A DNA stretch of 19,896 bases from an uncultured Bacteroidales bacterium (GCA_937916355.1 CALFTM010000044.1:1-19896), one strand, 5' to 3'; positions 8,274 to 15,883 are shown, counted from the first letter of the stretch. Made by a program: numbers and translations. Notes: generated by a model from the letters alone, not told the origin.

Positions 8274-9038
8274 ATGAGGAGTTTTTTTTCTTTTCCGGTT
8301 GGTTTGTTGATAATGTCCTTTTTAGTGGGGCTTGTCGGGTGTGACAAGAACCCCACGGTTCAGCAAACGGAGAGTATGCCAGACATGGTGGTCGTGGCAG
8401 ACACTCTTCCTATCGTTTTGAAAAAGGATTCCTTAGTTGTGGAAAAGAAGAAGAAATCATGTTCTTTGTATAAAGGATTGAAACGTAGCCGGTTTCTAAG
8501 AGATCCCAATAAAATGCACATTCGGACAGGGATGGAGATGGGCATGAAAAAACCTTTTCGGAAAAATGCAGATTTCCTTGCTGTAAGAGATTCAATCCTT
8601 GAAAATAATATCTTGAAATATGTGGAGGATGGGGTCTATTATAAAAAAAAGGAGATGAGGTACTCCTATCCCTATCTGATTCCGGAGGCGATTGCTTTGC
8701 TTGAAGAAATCAGTAACCGTTTTCATGAAAAGTTGATGAAGAAGAATATGAACTCTTATTCACTGCAGGTGACCTCATGTCTGAGGACGATGGAGAGTCA
8801 GTCGCAATTGAGAAATTCAAACCTCAACGCAACGAAGGATACTACCAGCCATTGCTTTGGTGCTTCGTTCGACATCTCCTATTGGGAGTTTATCGAAAAT
8901 GAGACAGGGGAGTTGAGACGTTACCGAAACTTGCAGAAGATTTTGACACAGACGATGCGAGAGATTAGGAATGAGAAGAAGTGCCTTGTGATTAAGGAGA
9001 CGGGTCAGTTCTGCTTTCATTGTACTGTAATTCAATAA
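8274..9038 (+). CDS. DUF5715-family lipoprotein, peptidase M15-like core
   Basis: 254 residues with a lipoprotein signal: hydrophobic stretch 7-21 and lipobox GLVGC with the lipidated cysteine at C23. Residues about 165-200 carry VTSCLRTMESQSQLR and SHCFGASFDISYW, which resembles the SxHxxGxxxD zinc-ligand motif of M15 D,D-carboxypeptidases. The C-terminus FHCTVIQ sits where M15 enzymes have HxH, here only partly kept. This pattern is that of the Bacteroidetes DUF5715 family. A cell-wall peptidase role is plausible by similarity, but the incomplete second metal motif makes catalysis uncertain. It sits between a thioesterase and recO with short gaps, so it is co-transcribed with both. Confidence 0.75.
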   Translation: MRSFFSFPVGLLIMSFLVGLVGCDKNPTVQQTESMPDMVVVADTLPIVLKKDSLVVEKKKKSCSLYKGLKRSRFLRDPNKMHIRTGMEMGMKKPFRKNADFLAVRDSILENNILKYVEDGVYYKKKEMRYSYPYLIPEAIALLEEISNRFHEKLMKKNMNSYSLQVTSCLRTMESQSQLRNSNLNATKDTTSHCFGASFDISYWEFIENETGELRRYRNLQKILTQTMREIRNEKKCLVIKETGQFCFHCTVIQ

Positions 9039-9047
9039 ACTAAGAAG

Positions 9048-9773
9048 GTGAATTTAAAGACGGATGCCATCGTGTTAAGTGTCCAAAAGTTGAAGGACAA
9101 TAGCTCTCTTGTGAATTTTTACACGAGAGAAGTGGGGCGTTCGTCATTCCTGTTGTATGGTGCGCATGGTAAGAAACATTCCAATTGTGCCGCCTATCTG
9201 CATCCCCTTTCTGTAGTCAATATTGATGTGAATCTGCGGAACAGTCGGCCGCTCAACACTATCCGAGAAATGAGGGTGGCAGACGCTAATCCCGAATTGC
9301 TTTTCAACCCTGTTAAAAGTGCGCTCTCCTTTTTCATGTCGGAGGTGCTTTTGCAGGTTCTTCGCACCAACGAGCGAGATGAGATATTGTTCGATTTCAT
9401 CCGCAACTCAGTTTTGATGTTGAATGAGAGTGAAAAGGGATTGGGCAATTTCCATATCCTGTTTTTGATAAGGCTCACCCGTTTCTTAGGGTTTCAGCCA
9501 GACTCTTTCGCCCCGTCGCAGTCCGATTTTTTTGACTTGCGCCAAGTTGAGTACACGAACGTTCGACCATTCCACAACCAATTCCTTACGCCAAAAGATG
9601 CTTCCCAAATGCGGTTGCTCCTTCGGATGAATAGCCGAAATTACCCCCTTTTCCGTTTTACGAAAGGAGAGCGGACAGAGACTCTGAAGAGGATATTGGA
9701 ATATTATAAAATACATACCGAATCGTTTGGAGAAATAAAATCGTTGGAGGTTCTAAAGGAGATCTTTGAATGA
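9048..9773 (+). CDS. recO: DNA repair protein RecO
   Basis: 241 residues, the usual length. RecO works with RecR (and RecF) to load RecA on SSB-coated single strands in gap repair. The N-terminal OB fold begins KTDAIVLSVQKLKDNSSLVNFY and continues with REVGRSSFLLYGAHGKK; the helical C-terminal part includes LNESEKGLGNFHILFLI and RLTRFLGFQPD. The start is a GTG 9 bases after the DUF5715 stop; no in-frame ATG lies near it. The zinc-binding cysteines present in some RecO proteins are absent from the C-terminal part, as is common in Bacteroidetes. Confidence 0.92.
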   Translation: MNLKTDAIVLSVQKLKDNSSLVNFYTREVGRSSFLLYGAHGKKHSNCAAYLHPLSVVNIDVNLRNSRPLNTIREMRVADANPELLFNPVKSALSFFMSEVLLQVLRTNERDEILFDFIRNSVLMLNESEKGLGNFHILFLIRLTRFLGFQPDSFAPSQSDFFDLRQVEYTNVRPFHNQFLTPKDASQMRLLLRMNSRNYPLFRFTKGERTETLKRILEYYKIHTESFGEIKSLEVLKEIFE

Positions 9774-9812
9774 AGGAAATATTGGGGCAAAATTAGATGT
9801 GCAGGCTGATAA

Positions 9813-9844
9813 TTGTGTTAATTCAGATAAAAACACTAACTTTA
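9813..9844 (+). promoter_or_regulatory. Probable fabG promoter
   Basis: TTG at 9813-9815, 21 bases, then TAACTTTA at 9837-9844 (one base off TAnnTTTG). A second candidate -7, TAAATTTG at 9851-9858, lacks a -33 partner. Either gives a 25-40 base leader before the ATG at 9887. Confidence 0.45.
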
Positions 9845-9886
9845 CAGCCGTAAATTTGAAATTAAAAAAAGAAAAAAGATAATTCT

Positions 9887-10615
9887 ATGAAAGTAGCATT
9901 GGTTACAGGAGCGTCCAGAGGTATCGGACGAGCATGTGCGGTGAAGTTGGCTTCTATGGGTTACTATGTAATCATCAACTTCCAGTCTAATGAGGCAGAG
10001 GCTTTGAACACTTTGAAAATGGTGAGAGAGGCTGGTTCTGAAGGCGAGATTTTGAAATTCGACGTGTCGGATGCCGCTGAGGTTGACAAAGCGATCGAAG
10101 ATTGGCAAGATGCTCACAGTGGCGAGTTCATCGAGTGTTTGGTGAACAACGCTGGTATTCGTCGTGACAACGTTTTGGTGATGATGTCTAACGAAGAGTG
10201 GGACAAGGTGATGAATACGAATTTGAATGGTTTCATGTACATTACCCGTAGCGTTTTGAGAAAGATGGCGAGAAAAAAACGTGGACGTATCATCAATATG
10301 GTTTCCTTGTCCGGACAGATGGGATTGCCGGGTCAGACCAACTACTCTGCAGCAAAAGGAGCGGTGATGTCTGCTACGAAAGCGTTGGCACAAGAGATGG
10401 CATCAAGAAATATTACCGTAAATGCGGTCGCTCCGGGGTATGTACGCACGGACATGACAAGCGATTTGAATGAAGATGAATTGAAGCAAGGCGTTCCGAT
10501 GAAGCGTTTTGGAGAACCAGAGGAGATTGCCGCTGCAGTTGGCTTCTTGGCATCGGATGAGGCATCTTATATAACAGGTCAAATTATCGGTGTAAACGGT
10601 GGTTTGTACACATAA
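9887..10615 (+). CDS. fabG: 3-oxoacyl-ACP reductase, FabG-like short-chain dehydrogenase
   Basis: 242 residues, a complete classical SDR that reduces 3-oxoacyl-ACP with NADPH in fatty acid or polyene synthesis. TGASRGIG (7-14) binds the cofactor, NNAG is at 87-90, and the catalytic S140-Y153-K157 lie in the block NMVSLSGQMGLPGQTNYSAAK. GYVRTDMTSDL and the C-terminal GVNGGLYT are standard. The QMGLPGQTNYSAAKG stretch is closer to FabG-like reductases from aryl polyene/flexirubin loci, as I remember them, than to the common housekeeping form. The next gene being a LolA-like carrier fits that setting. It has its own promoter and a strong terminator at 10640, so it is a single-gene unit. The assignment to pathway is inference. 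Confidence 0.9.
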   Translation: MKVALVTGASRGIGRACAVKLASMGYYVIINFQSNEAEALNTLKMVREAGSEGEILKFDVSDAAEVDKAIEDWQDAHSGEFIECLVNNAGIRRDNVLVMMSNEEWDKVMNTNLNGFMYITRSVLRKMARKKRGRIINMVSLSGQMGLPGQTNYSAAKGAVMSATKALAQEMASRNITVNAVAPGYVRTDMTSDLNEDELKQGVPMKRFGEPEEIAAAVGFLASDEASYITGQIIGVNGGLYT

Positions 10616-10639
10616 TTTGCCCGTTGGGCGATATTTTAA

Positions 10640-10672
10640 GGGGTGGACTTGGGTATCCGCCTCTTTTTTTTT
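10640..10672 (+). terminator. Intrinsic terminator after fabG
   Basis: GGGGTGGA (10640-10647) pairs with TCCGCCTC (10656-10663), 8 bp with two G-U pairs, loop of 8, then nine T. The loop carries the -33 TTG of the next promoter, whose -7 begins at the last T. Confidence 0.85.
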
Positions 10673-10679
10673 ACTTTTG
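10649..10679 (+). promoter_or_regulatory. Promoter of the lolA-like/lipoprotein pair
   Basis: TTG at 10649-10651, a 20-base spacer and TACTTTTG at 10672-10679 fit the Bacteroidetes consensus. The start would be near 10685, 30 bases before the ATG at 10716. The element is interleaved with the fabG terminator. Confidence 0.65.
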
Positions 10680-10715
10680 GAACGTAAAAAATGTTGAACT
10701 AAAAATTAGGGAATT

Positions 10716-11366
10716 ATGAGAAAAACAATATTGTGTGTGATTGCAATGATGGTCTCAATCGCTTCATTGATGGCGGAGGTTACTCCTGTTGCCAATGTGG
10801 CAGATTTGAAGGCGAAGATGCAGAAGGCTGCTTCTTCTGTCTCATCAATCAAGAGCGATTTCTCGCAAGAGAAGTATATGGCGGTAATGGCTAACAGCAT
10901 GAAATCTTCTGGTAAATTCTATTACGAGAAGAGTGACAAGGTGAAATTGGAATATTTAGTTCCTTTCAAACAGAACCTTGTTATGAATGGCGATAAGTTG
11001 ATGATGGAGATGAATGGAAAGAAAAATGTCTTGAATGCTGCTGCTAATCCGATGGCTAACGAATTGAAAAAGGTGATTTCGGCTTGTATGAGCGGAGACA
11101 TCTCCAACATGGGGGCGAATTATAAATTGGAGTTCTTCCAAGACGGCGCGCTCTATTTGATTAAAATTACACCCAATTCTGCTGATATACAGAAGTATGC
11201 GCAACAAGTGGATCTCTATCTGGACGCAAAGGATTTCTCTGTGGTGAAGATGAAGATGATCGAGCCATTGAAAAAAGGTCAGAAGAAAAATGACTACACA
11301 TTGTATTCTTTTTCTAACAAGGTGATGAACAGCCAGATTCCGGCTTCGGTTTTTGCGGTGAAATAG
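10716..11366 (+). CDS. LolA-family outer membrane lipoprotein carrier protein
   Basis: 216 residues, signal peptide 1-20 (ILCVIAMMVSIASLMA), so the protein is periplasmic. The rest is a LolA/LolB-type half-barrel: IKSDFSQEKYMAVM, SSGKFYYEKSDKVKLEYL, NGDKLMMEMNGKK and KNDYTLYSFSNKVMN are in the order expected of the family. LolA shuttles lipoproteins from LolCDE to the outer membrane; paralogues in aryl polyene/flexirubin loci are thought to move the polyene lipid. A lipoprotein gene begins 38 bases downstream and is probably co-transcribed. Whether this is the housekeeping LolA or a dedicated paralogue cannot be told without the rest of the genome. Confidence 0.82.
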   Translation: MRKTILCVIAMMVSIASLMAEVTPVANVADLKAKMQKAASSVSSIKSDFSQEKYMAVMANSMKSSGKFYYEKSDKVKLEYLVPFKQNLVMNGDKLMMEMNGKKNVLNAAANPMANELKKVISACMSGDISNMGANYKLEFFQDGALYLIKITPNSADIQKYAQQVDLYLDAKDFSVVKMKMIEPLKKGQKKNDYTLYSFSNKVMNSQIPASVFAVK

Positions 11367-11404
11367 TTCATGTCTTCAAGGAAAAAAATTTTTGTTGAAT
11401 AGTG

Positions 11405-12073
11405 ATGATAAATAAAAGATTATTACAACCAGTGCTGACTATGTTGGCACTGGCTGGTTTTTTATCGGCTTGCTCACCGAAATTGTTCAGGGATTTGGAT
11501 ATGCAGGTGGTCTCTTCGGTATCGTTGAGCAGAGGGACCCTGATGCCGGTTTTCGATAATATAACAGAGCCGGTCTATTATACAGCACAATTGGATTACC
11601 AAAAGACCGAAGAGACTGGGGTCTCCATGATGGGCATTCTCGCCATGACACAAGAGGCGAAAGGTTCTTATCGTCTTGTGATGATGTCCTCCTTTGGTGT
11701 CACCCTCTTTGATTTCTCAATTTCAAGGGATAGTTTCGTGGTGAATAGTTGTATGGACCAGATGAACAAAAAGGTGGTCTTAGGTATTTTAGAAAAAGAT
11801 TTCAGGACTGTTCTTATGCTGAATGTGCCTGAAAAGATGAAGGGCAGGTTGTACAGAACCGATCAAAAACCCGATTGGCTGGGTTATGGTATAAATGCTG
11901 ATGACGGCGAGTGTGATTACCTTATCGAACCCAACGGGATTTCTTTCAAAAGGACGATCCAGAATGGTGGTCCGATTAAGCGTATGACCGCAGTGTTCGA
12001 CGAAGATGTGGTGACAATACAACACCCGAAATTGGGATTGAAAATCATTATGACTAAAATGCCTGCGCAATAG
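11405..12073 (+). CDS. Predicted outer membrane lipoprotein of unknown function
   Basis: 222 residues from the ATG at 11405 (a GTG lies directly before it). Lipoprotein signal with lipobox FLSAC, cysteine C23. The mature part is predicted as all beta: YYTAQLDYQKTEETGVSMMG, GSYRLVMMSSFGVTLFDFSI and IMTKMP look like the strands of a LolB/LolA-like or DUF3261-like half-barrel. It sits directly after a LolA-like gene, and a carrier followed by a lipoprotein receptor would be a LolA-LolB-like pair; this is inference from fold and position. The stop codon lies inside the loop of the terminator at 12062. Confidence 0.75.
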   Translation: MINKRLLQPVLTMLALAGFLSACSPKLFRDLDMQVVSSVSLSRGTLMPVFDNITEPVYYTAQLDYQKTEETGVSMMGILAMTQEAKGSYRLVMMSSFGVTLFDFSISRDSFVVNSCMDQMNKKVVLGILEKDFRTVLMLNVPEKMKGRLYRTDQKPDWLGYGINADDGECDYLIEPNGISFKRTIQNGGPIKRMTAVFDEDVVTIQHPKLGLKIIMTKMPAQ

Positions 12074-12086
12074 TGCAGGTTTTTTT
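12062..12086 (+). terminator. Intrinsic terminator overlapping the lipoprotein stop codon
   Basis: CCTGC (12062-12066) pairs with GCAGG (12075-12079), loop of 8 containing the TAG stop (12071-12073), then seven T. It separates the lipoprotein gene from convergent ruvC. The 5' arm is coding sequence. Confidence 0.75.
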
Positions 12087-12108
12087 ATTTCTTCTCTCTT
12101 ATAAGACG

Positions 12109-12702
12109 CTAATCTTCTTTTTTCTTCTGATGGATGCGGTGGGCGTTCTTTTGCACAAAATCATTCCAGTTGGTGAATTTCTGGCATTTTACCGGACTGT
12201 TTGTTTCGTAGTAGTGGCATAATGCCACCGCCAACGCATCCGTTGCGTCCAGTTTGGTCTCCAAATCCTCTTTAGGGAATTTCAGAATGTTCTGCAACAT
12301 CTTGGCGACCTGCTCCTTGCTGGATGCCCCGTTGCCTGTGATGGCCATTTTAATTTTCAAAGGTGCATACTCGCAAATTGGCAAATCTCTTTGCAGAGCC
12401 GCCGCAATTGCCACACCTTGCGCACGACCCAGTTTCAGCATTGATTGAACGTTCTTTCCAAAAAATTGTGCCTCAATCGCAAACTCGTCGGGGAGGTACT
12501 GTTCAATCAGTCTGGTCGTCTCGTTGAAGATTTTTTTTATTTTCAAATAGGGGTCGTCGATTTTTCGCAGATCCACCACTCCCATGGCGACATATTTTAG
12601 GCTCTTCCCTATGATTTGTATCACACCATAGCCCATGACATTTGTACCCGGGTCGATGCCCAGAATGATGCGGTCGTTTATGTAAGATGGGTTCTGATCC
12701 AT
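12109..12702 (-). CDS. ruvC: Crossover junction endodeoxyribonuclease RuvC
   Basis: 197 residues. Cuts Holliday junctions in symmetric fashion with RuvAB during recombination. The RNase H-like fold has its four acidic residues in place: D17 in LGIDPGTNVMGYGV, E77 in FAIEAQFFGKN, and D152/D155 in KLDATDALAVA, matching D7, E66, D138 and D141 of the E. coli enzyme in spacing. It starts 4 bases after the DUF4286 stop, so the two form an operon read from a promoter near 13023. The C-terminal 25 residues are basic. Nothing unusual. Confidence 0.95.
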   Translation of the reverse strand: MDQNPSYINDRIILGIDPGTNVMGYGVIQIIGKSLKYVAMGVVDLRKIDDPYLKIKKIFNETTRLIEQYLPDEFAIEAQFFGKNVQSMLKLGRAQGVAIAAALQRDLPICEYAPLKIKMAITGNGASSKEQVAKMLQNILKFPKEDLETKLDATDALAVALCHYYETNSPVKCQKFTNWNDFVQKNAHRIHQKKKED

Positions 12703-12706
12703 TGGG

Positions 12707-13006
12707 TCACAAGGTAATATCTTCTAATAGGGTGGAAAATGGAAGAACTTCCTTCCCGAATTTTGCTTTGAGGGACTCCATCAGTTTGATGAATGCCTCT
12801 TTCTCGTAGTGAGAGAGAGATTCGAGGTCGTCACACTCCACTTGAAGAGTGTAGGTTTCACAATCCTCTTGTTGTGTATGGACATGCAGAAACCTGACGT
12901 GTTGCGAAAACCGCTTTGCCGTAGGTTGGCATTCCGATTTCATCCATGCCAAAAAATCTGATGCAACCGATGTCGCAACGTTGAATGTGGTATTATAAAT
13001 GTACAT
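12707..13006 (-). CDS. DUF4286-family small protein
   Basis: 99 residues from the ATG at 13006, which gives the family's usual start MYIYNTTFNVATSVAS; a longer reading to 13045 would run over the predicted promoter. FLAWMKSECQPTA and the closing block KEVLPFSTLLEDITL fit DUF4286 (PF14114), a compact ferredoxin-like fold of unknown role. In Bacteroidales it is commonly placed directly before ruvC, as here (4-base gap). Confidence 0.82.
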   Translation of the reverse strand: MYIYNTTFNVATSVASDFLAWMKSECQPTAKRFSQHVRFLHVHTQQEDCETYTLQVECDDLESLSHYEKEAFIKLMESLKAKFGKEVLPFSTLLEDITL

Positions 13007-13022
13007 CGTTAAATTTTTTTTG

Positions 13023-13030
13023 CAAAAATA
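13023..13030 (-). promoter_or_regulatory. -7 element of the DUF4286-ruvC operon
   Basis: Minus strand TATTTTTG (13030-13023) fits TAnnTTTG; the start would be near 13017, about 11 bases before the ATG. Only two bases separate it from the plus-strand -7 element at 13033. No clear -33. Confidence 0.5.
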
Positions 13031-13032
13031 AC

Positions 13033-13040
13033 TACCTTTG
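13033..13040 (+). promoter_or_regulatory. -7 element of the phosphotransferase/RapZ-C gene
   Basis: TACCTTTG fits TAnnTTTG; the start would be near 13046, about 12 bases before the ATG at 13058. Back to back with the divergent element at 13023. Confidence 0.5.
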
Positions 13041-13057
13041 GACAAATTTTGAAAATT

Positions 13058-14491
13058 ATGGGTGAATTGATTGCTCTTTATAGTGAATTTGTGGGAGAAA
13101 ATCCCGAAGTGAGGTTGTTGAAAGGCGAAGGTTCCAACCGTCGCTATTATCGTCTGAGTTCCCCTTCTGGCTCGTTGATAGGCGTGCAGGGAGTCTCAAA
13201 AGAGGAGAATGAGGCCTTTCTCGCTTTAGCAGAACATTTCTCGAAAAAAAAATTGAATACGCCGAAGGTGGTGGCGGTATCTCCCGATAGGATGTCCTAT
13301 CTGCAAGAGGACTTGGGGGATGTCTCTCTTTTTGATTTGCTCAGAAAAGATGAAGGGAGATGTGCAGGCTCCTATTCTGAAGAAACTATCTCTTGTTTGA
13401 AGAAGAGCGTCTCTCTCTTGGCTGATTTCCAATTCAAGGCGGCAGAAGGACTCGATTTTTCGGTTTGCTACCCTTTACCCTCTTTTGATAGGAGGTCTAT
13501 TCAGTGGGATTTGAACTATTTCAAATATTGTTTCTTGAAACTGACCCGCATGGAGTTTTCGGAAGTGAAATTGGAAGATGATTTCGAACGGTTGACGGAT
13601 GACCTGCTGAAGCATGATGGCGAAACTTTCCTCTATCGGGATTTTCAATCGCGCAATGTGATGGTTAAAGAGGGGCAACCCTACTTCATAGATTTCCAAG
13701 GTGGACGCAAAGGCCCTTTTTATTACGATTTAGCCTCTTTTATATGGCAGGCTAAGGCCAACTACCCTGAGGAGGTCAAGAGGGCGCTTGTTGAGGCTTA
13801 TTTGGGTTCTTTGAGGAAGTATAAAAATGTCGATGAAACTGAATTTTTTGAGACATTACAGTTGTTTGTCCTTTTCCGCCAGTTGCAGGTGTTGGGTGCG
13901 TATGGTTTTAGAGGCTTGTATGAGCGGAAAAGCCATTTTGTGGAGAGCATACCGTTTGCCATGCAGAACCTTTTGGATTTATTGGAGAAAAATGATTTTT
14001 CTCGTTATCCCTATCTGGTTGGTCTGATAGAGCAGGTGGCGAAAGATTATCTAAATTCACGAGGAGAAATGCCCGACCCCACTAAACTGACCGTCAAGGT
14101 CTTCAGTTTCTCCTATAAGAAGGGGATTCCCGAAGATAGTTCAGGCAATGGAGGAGGCTACGTCTTTGATTGCCGGGGAGTGCATAATCCCGGAAGGTAT
14201 GAAGAGTATAAAAAACTGACTGGCTTGGATCAGCCTGTCATCGACTTTTTAGAAAAAGATGGAGAGATTCTCTCTTTTTTGGAGAGTATCTATGCCTTAG
14301 CCGATGCGCACGTTTTGCGCTACATGGAGCGTGGCTTCACTTCGCTGATGTTCTCTTGCGGATGTACTGGCGGACAGCACCGCTCTGTCTACTCCGCACA
14401 GCACTTGGCTGAGCATATCGCAAAGAAATTTGGTGTGCGTGTCGAGTTATGCCATCGGGAACAGGGTGTTGCCATGGTCTTGAACGGATGA
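13058..14491 (+). CDS. Phosphotransferase (APH-type) fused to a RapZ C-terminal domain
   Basis: 477 residues. The N-terminal ~330 residues are an aminoglycoside phosphotransferase-like kinase: GEGSNRRYYRL replaces the glycine loop, ETFLYRDFQSRNVMV (about 188-202) is the catalytic loop with the aspartate and asparagine, and YFIDFQGGRKGPFYYDLASF is the metal-binding block. AmgK-type sugar kinases (N-acetylmuramate/GlcNAc recycling) share these features. Residues about 345-477 match the C-terminal domain of RapZ: FSFSYKKGIPED, YVFDCRGVHNPG, LTGLDQPVIDFLE and CGCTGGQHRSVYSAQHLA. In E. coli that domain binds GlcN6P and small RNAs; here the RapZ Walker A domain is missing. The joining suggests a cell-wall sugar kinase with a sugar-phosphate sensor, but this is inference. 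A GTG/TTG-extended start at 13049 is possible; the ATG at 13058 is preferred. Confidence 0.85.
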   Translation: MGELIALYSEFVGENPEVRLLKGEGSNRRYYRLSSPSGSLIGVQGVSKEENEAFLALAEHFSKKKLNTPKVVAVSPDRMSYLQEDLGDVSLFDLLRKDEGRCAGSYSEETISCLKKSVSLLADFQFKAAEGLDFSVCYPLPSFDRRSIQWDLNYFKYCFLKLTRMEFSEVKLEDDFERLTDDLLKHDGETFLYRDFQSRNVMVKEGQPYFIDFQGGRKGPFYYDLASFIWQAKANYPEEVKRALVEAYLGSLRKYKNVDETEFFETLQLFVLFRQLQVLGAYGFRGLYERKSHFVESIPFAMQNLLDLLEKNDFSRYPYLVGLIEQVAKDYLNSRGEMPDPTKLTVKVFSFSYKKGIPEDSSGNGGGYVFDCRGVHNPGRYEEYKKLTGLDQPVIDFLEKDGEILSFLESIYALADAHVLRYMERGFTSLMFSCGCTGGQHRSVYSAQHLAEHIAKKFGVRVELCHREQGVAMVLNG

Positions 14492-14545
14492 TTGTGGTAA
14501 CACATGAGTCGAACATCCTTTTCTCGAGAAGCTCCGTGAGATAAG

Positions 14546-14626
14546 ATGGAACGTGATAGATTAAATATCGAAGATTTGCAGAACAAAAGCTTTGAGTGTG
14601 TTTTTTCAAATAAATCAGATATTTGA
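14546..14626 (+). other. Short reading frame resembling the AlbA_2 gene's N-terminus
   Basis: ATG at 14546 opens 26 codons containing RLNIEDLQNKSFE, which aligns with PINIEDLLNKNKVE at the start of the gene at 14677; the DNA shares ATATCGAAGATTTGC. Its stop is in the first direct repeat. It is most likely the broken head of an earlier relative of that gene rather than an expressed peptide. Confidence 0.4.
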
Positions 14627-14650
14627 TTTAGAATTTAGCAAAAAAACTTA
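14609..14650 (+). repeat. Direct repeat, left copy, with inner palindrome
   Basis: 42 bases that recur at 16003-16043 with one A fewer in the poly-A stretch and otherwise identical. Inside, TAAATCA (14611-14617) and TGATTTA (14624-14630) form an inverted repeat around GATATT. The left copy overlaps the promoter of the AlbA_2 gene. Confidence 0.9.
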
Positions 14651-14656
14651 TTTTTG
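14622..14656 (+). promoter_or_regulatory. Promoter of the AlbA_2 gene
   Basis: TTTG at 14622-14625 and TATTTTTG at 14649-14656 fit the consensus with a spacer of 23, slightly long. The -33 lies in the palindrome of the direct repeat, which could serve as an operator. The ATG is at 14677. Confidence 0.5.
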
Positions 14657-14676
14657 TGTGTTAAAATGTATCAATT

Positions 14677-15300
14677 ATGGCACTACCTATCAATATCGAA
14701 GATTTGCTGAATAAGAATAAGGTCGAATCTGATAGAATAGAATTTAAGAAAGGTTGGAATCCTATTTCAATCTATCATTCTATATGTGCTTTCGCAAATG
14801 ATATTGATAACATCGGTGGAGGCTATATTCTTGTGGGTGTGGAAGAAGAAAACGGATTTGCTAAACGGCCTGTATGCGGTCTTTCTGATGAATCGCTGGA
14901 TAAAATACAACGTGAGATTCTTCAGTACAATCAGTTGATGGAGCCTTTTTATGCACCTCGCCTTTCCGTTGAGGAAATTGATGGAAGAAAAATATTGGTT
15001 ATATGGGTTACATCCGGGAATAATAGACCTTATACTGCTCCTTCTGATGTGACTGCAAAATTTAAGAAACCGCTTTTCTATATTCGCTATGGAACTTCTT
15101 CTGTTGAAGCTAAAGGCGAATTTCTTGACCAACTGAGAGATATGGCGAATCGAGTGCCTTTCGATGATAGAGGAAATGAAAATATTTCCCTGTCAGATAT
15201 TTCGCCATTATTGCTAAAAGATTATCTGGAAAGAGTGGGTAGCCGACTCGCAAAAGTTGATTTTACAAGTAGCCTTGTCAGTGTTTTATTCTGGACCTGA
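14677..15300 (+). pseudogene. AlbA_2 (Schlafen-like) ATP-binding protein, N-terminal part of a broken gene
   Basis: The first ~198 residues are a normal AlbA_2/Schlafen AAA-4 domain: DRIEFKKGWNP, SICAFANDIDNIGGGYILVG, PLFYIRYGTSSVEAKGEF and LLKDYLERVGSRLAKVDF are the usual blocks in the usual order. Directly after DFTSSL (about 15273) the frame runs into SVLFWT and a stop, while the C-terminal half continues in the next frame. In intact relatives roughly 130 residues lie between these points (the helical linker and the first half of the GHKL-like HATPase_c_4 domain), so both a deletion and a frameshift are present. Intact members often regulate transcription or take part in defence; this copy probably makes only a short AlbA_2 protein. 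Confidence 0.8.
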
Positions 15301-15883
15301 TAGAACGATAAGTATGCAGGCTATAAAAGAAGCTAAATCTCTTCGTTCTCGCAGATATAGGAATCGAAGATTGGGGGAGTTTCTAAAGGAATTAGAGCTG
15401 ACAGAAGGTAGAGCCACAGGTATTCCGACAATTCAAAAGGCTTTGTCTGAGAATGGTTCTTCTTTGGCGACAATTGAAACAGATGAAAGTAGAACGTATT
15501 TCTTGATGGATATTCCTTGTCATCCTGATTTTGTGAAAAATGTCCTAGTTGATGTCCAAGTTGAATGTCTTGATTTAAAGCAGGTTGCAATGAAAATTTC
15601 CCAGTTGTGTCCTAGTTATAGACTAGTTGTGTCCCAATCGGATATTGAAAATTTAGCCCAATGTCTTTTGAGAGCAGTAACAGAAATATCCGGACATGAT
15701 ATGCTTGACGGCATAGATACAACATCATATAAACAAAGAAAAAGAAAATATTTGGATAAGTTAATCACGATGGGATTGGTGGAGAAGACCAAGCCTGATA
15801 AACCAACAGCAAGTGATCAAAAATATCGATGTACAACATTGGGTAAACGGATGATTATGGGGGATAGAACAATTAAATCATAA
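15257..15883 (+). pseudogene. C-terminal part of the broken AlbA_2 gene (HATPase_c_4 end and winged helix)
   Basis: Homology begins at YSGPDRTISMQAI (from about 15284), continues with RRYRNRRLGEFLKELELTEG and RATGIPTIQKAL, the closing motifs of the HATPase_c_4 domain, and ends in a winged-helix block, YLDKLITMGLVEKTKPDKP followed by QKYRCTTLGKRM. Its frame is +1 relative to the N-terminal half. It has no credible start of its own (a TTG at 15257 is the first option). The two halves together give about 400 residues against the 480-530 usual for the family. The reading frame after the break is free of stops, so the damage is recent, or the C-terminal half is made by some re-initiation. Confidence 0.8.

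Noticed and set aside
14337..14609. Minus-strand frames over the end of the kinase/RapZ-C gene
   Set aside because: Shadow of the conserved RapZ-C motif GCTGGQHRS coded on the plus strand; no start context or homology.
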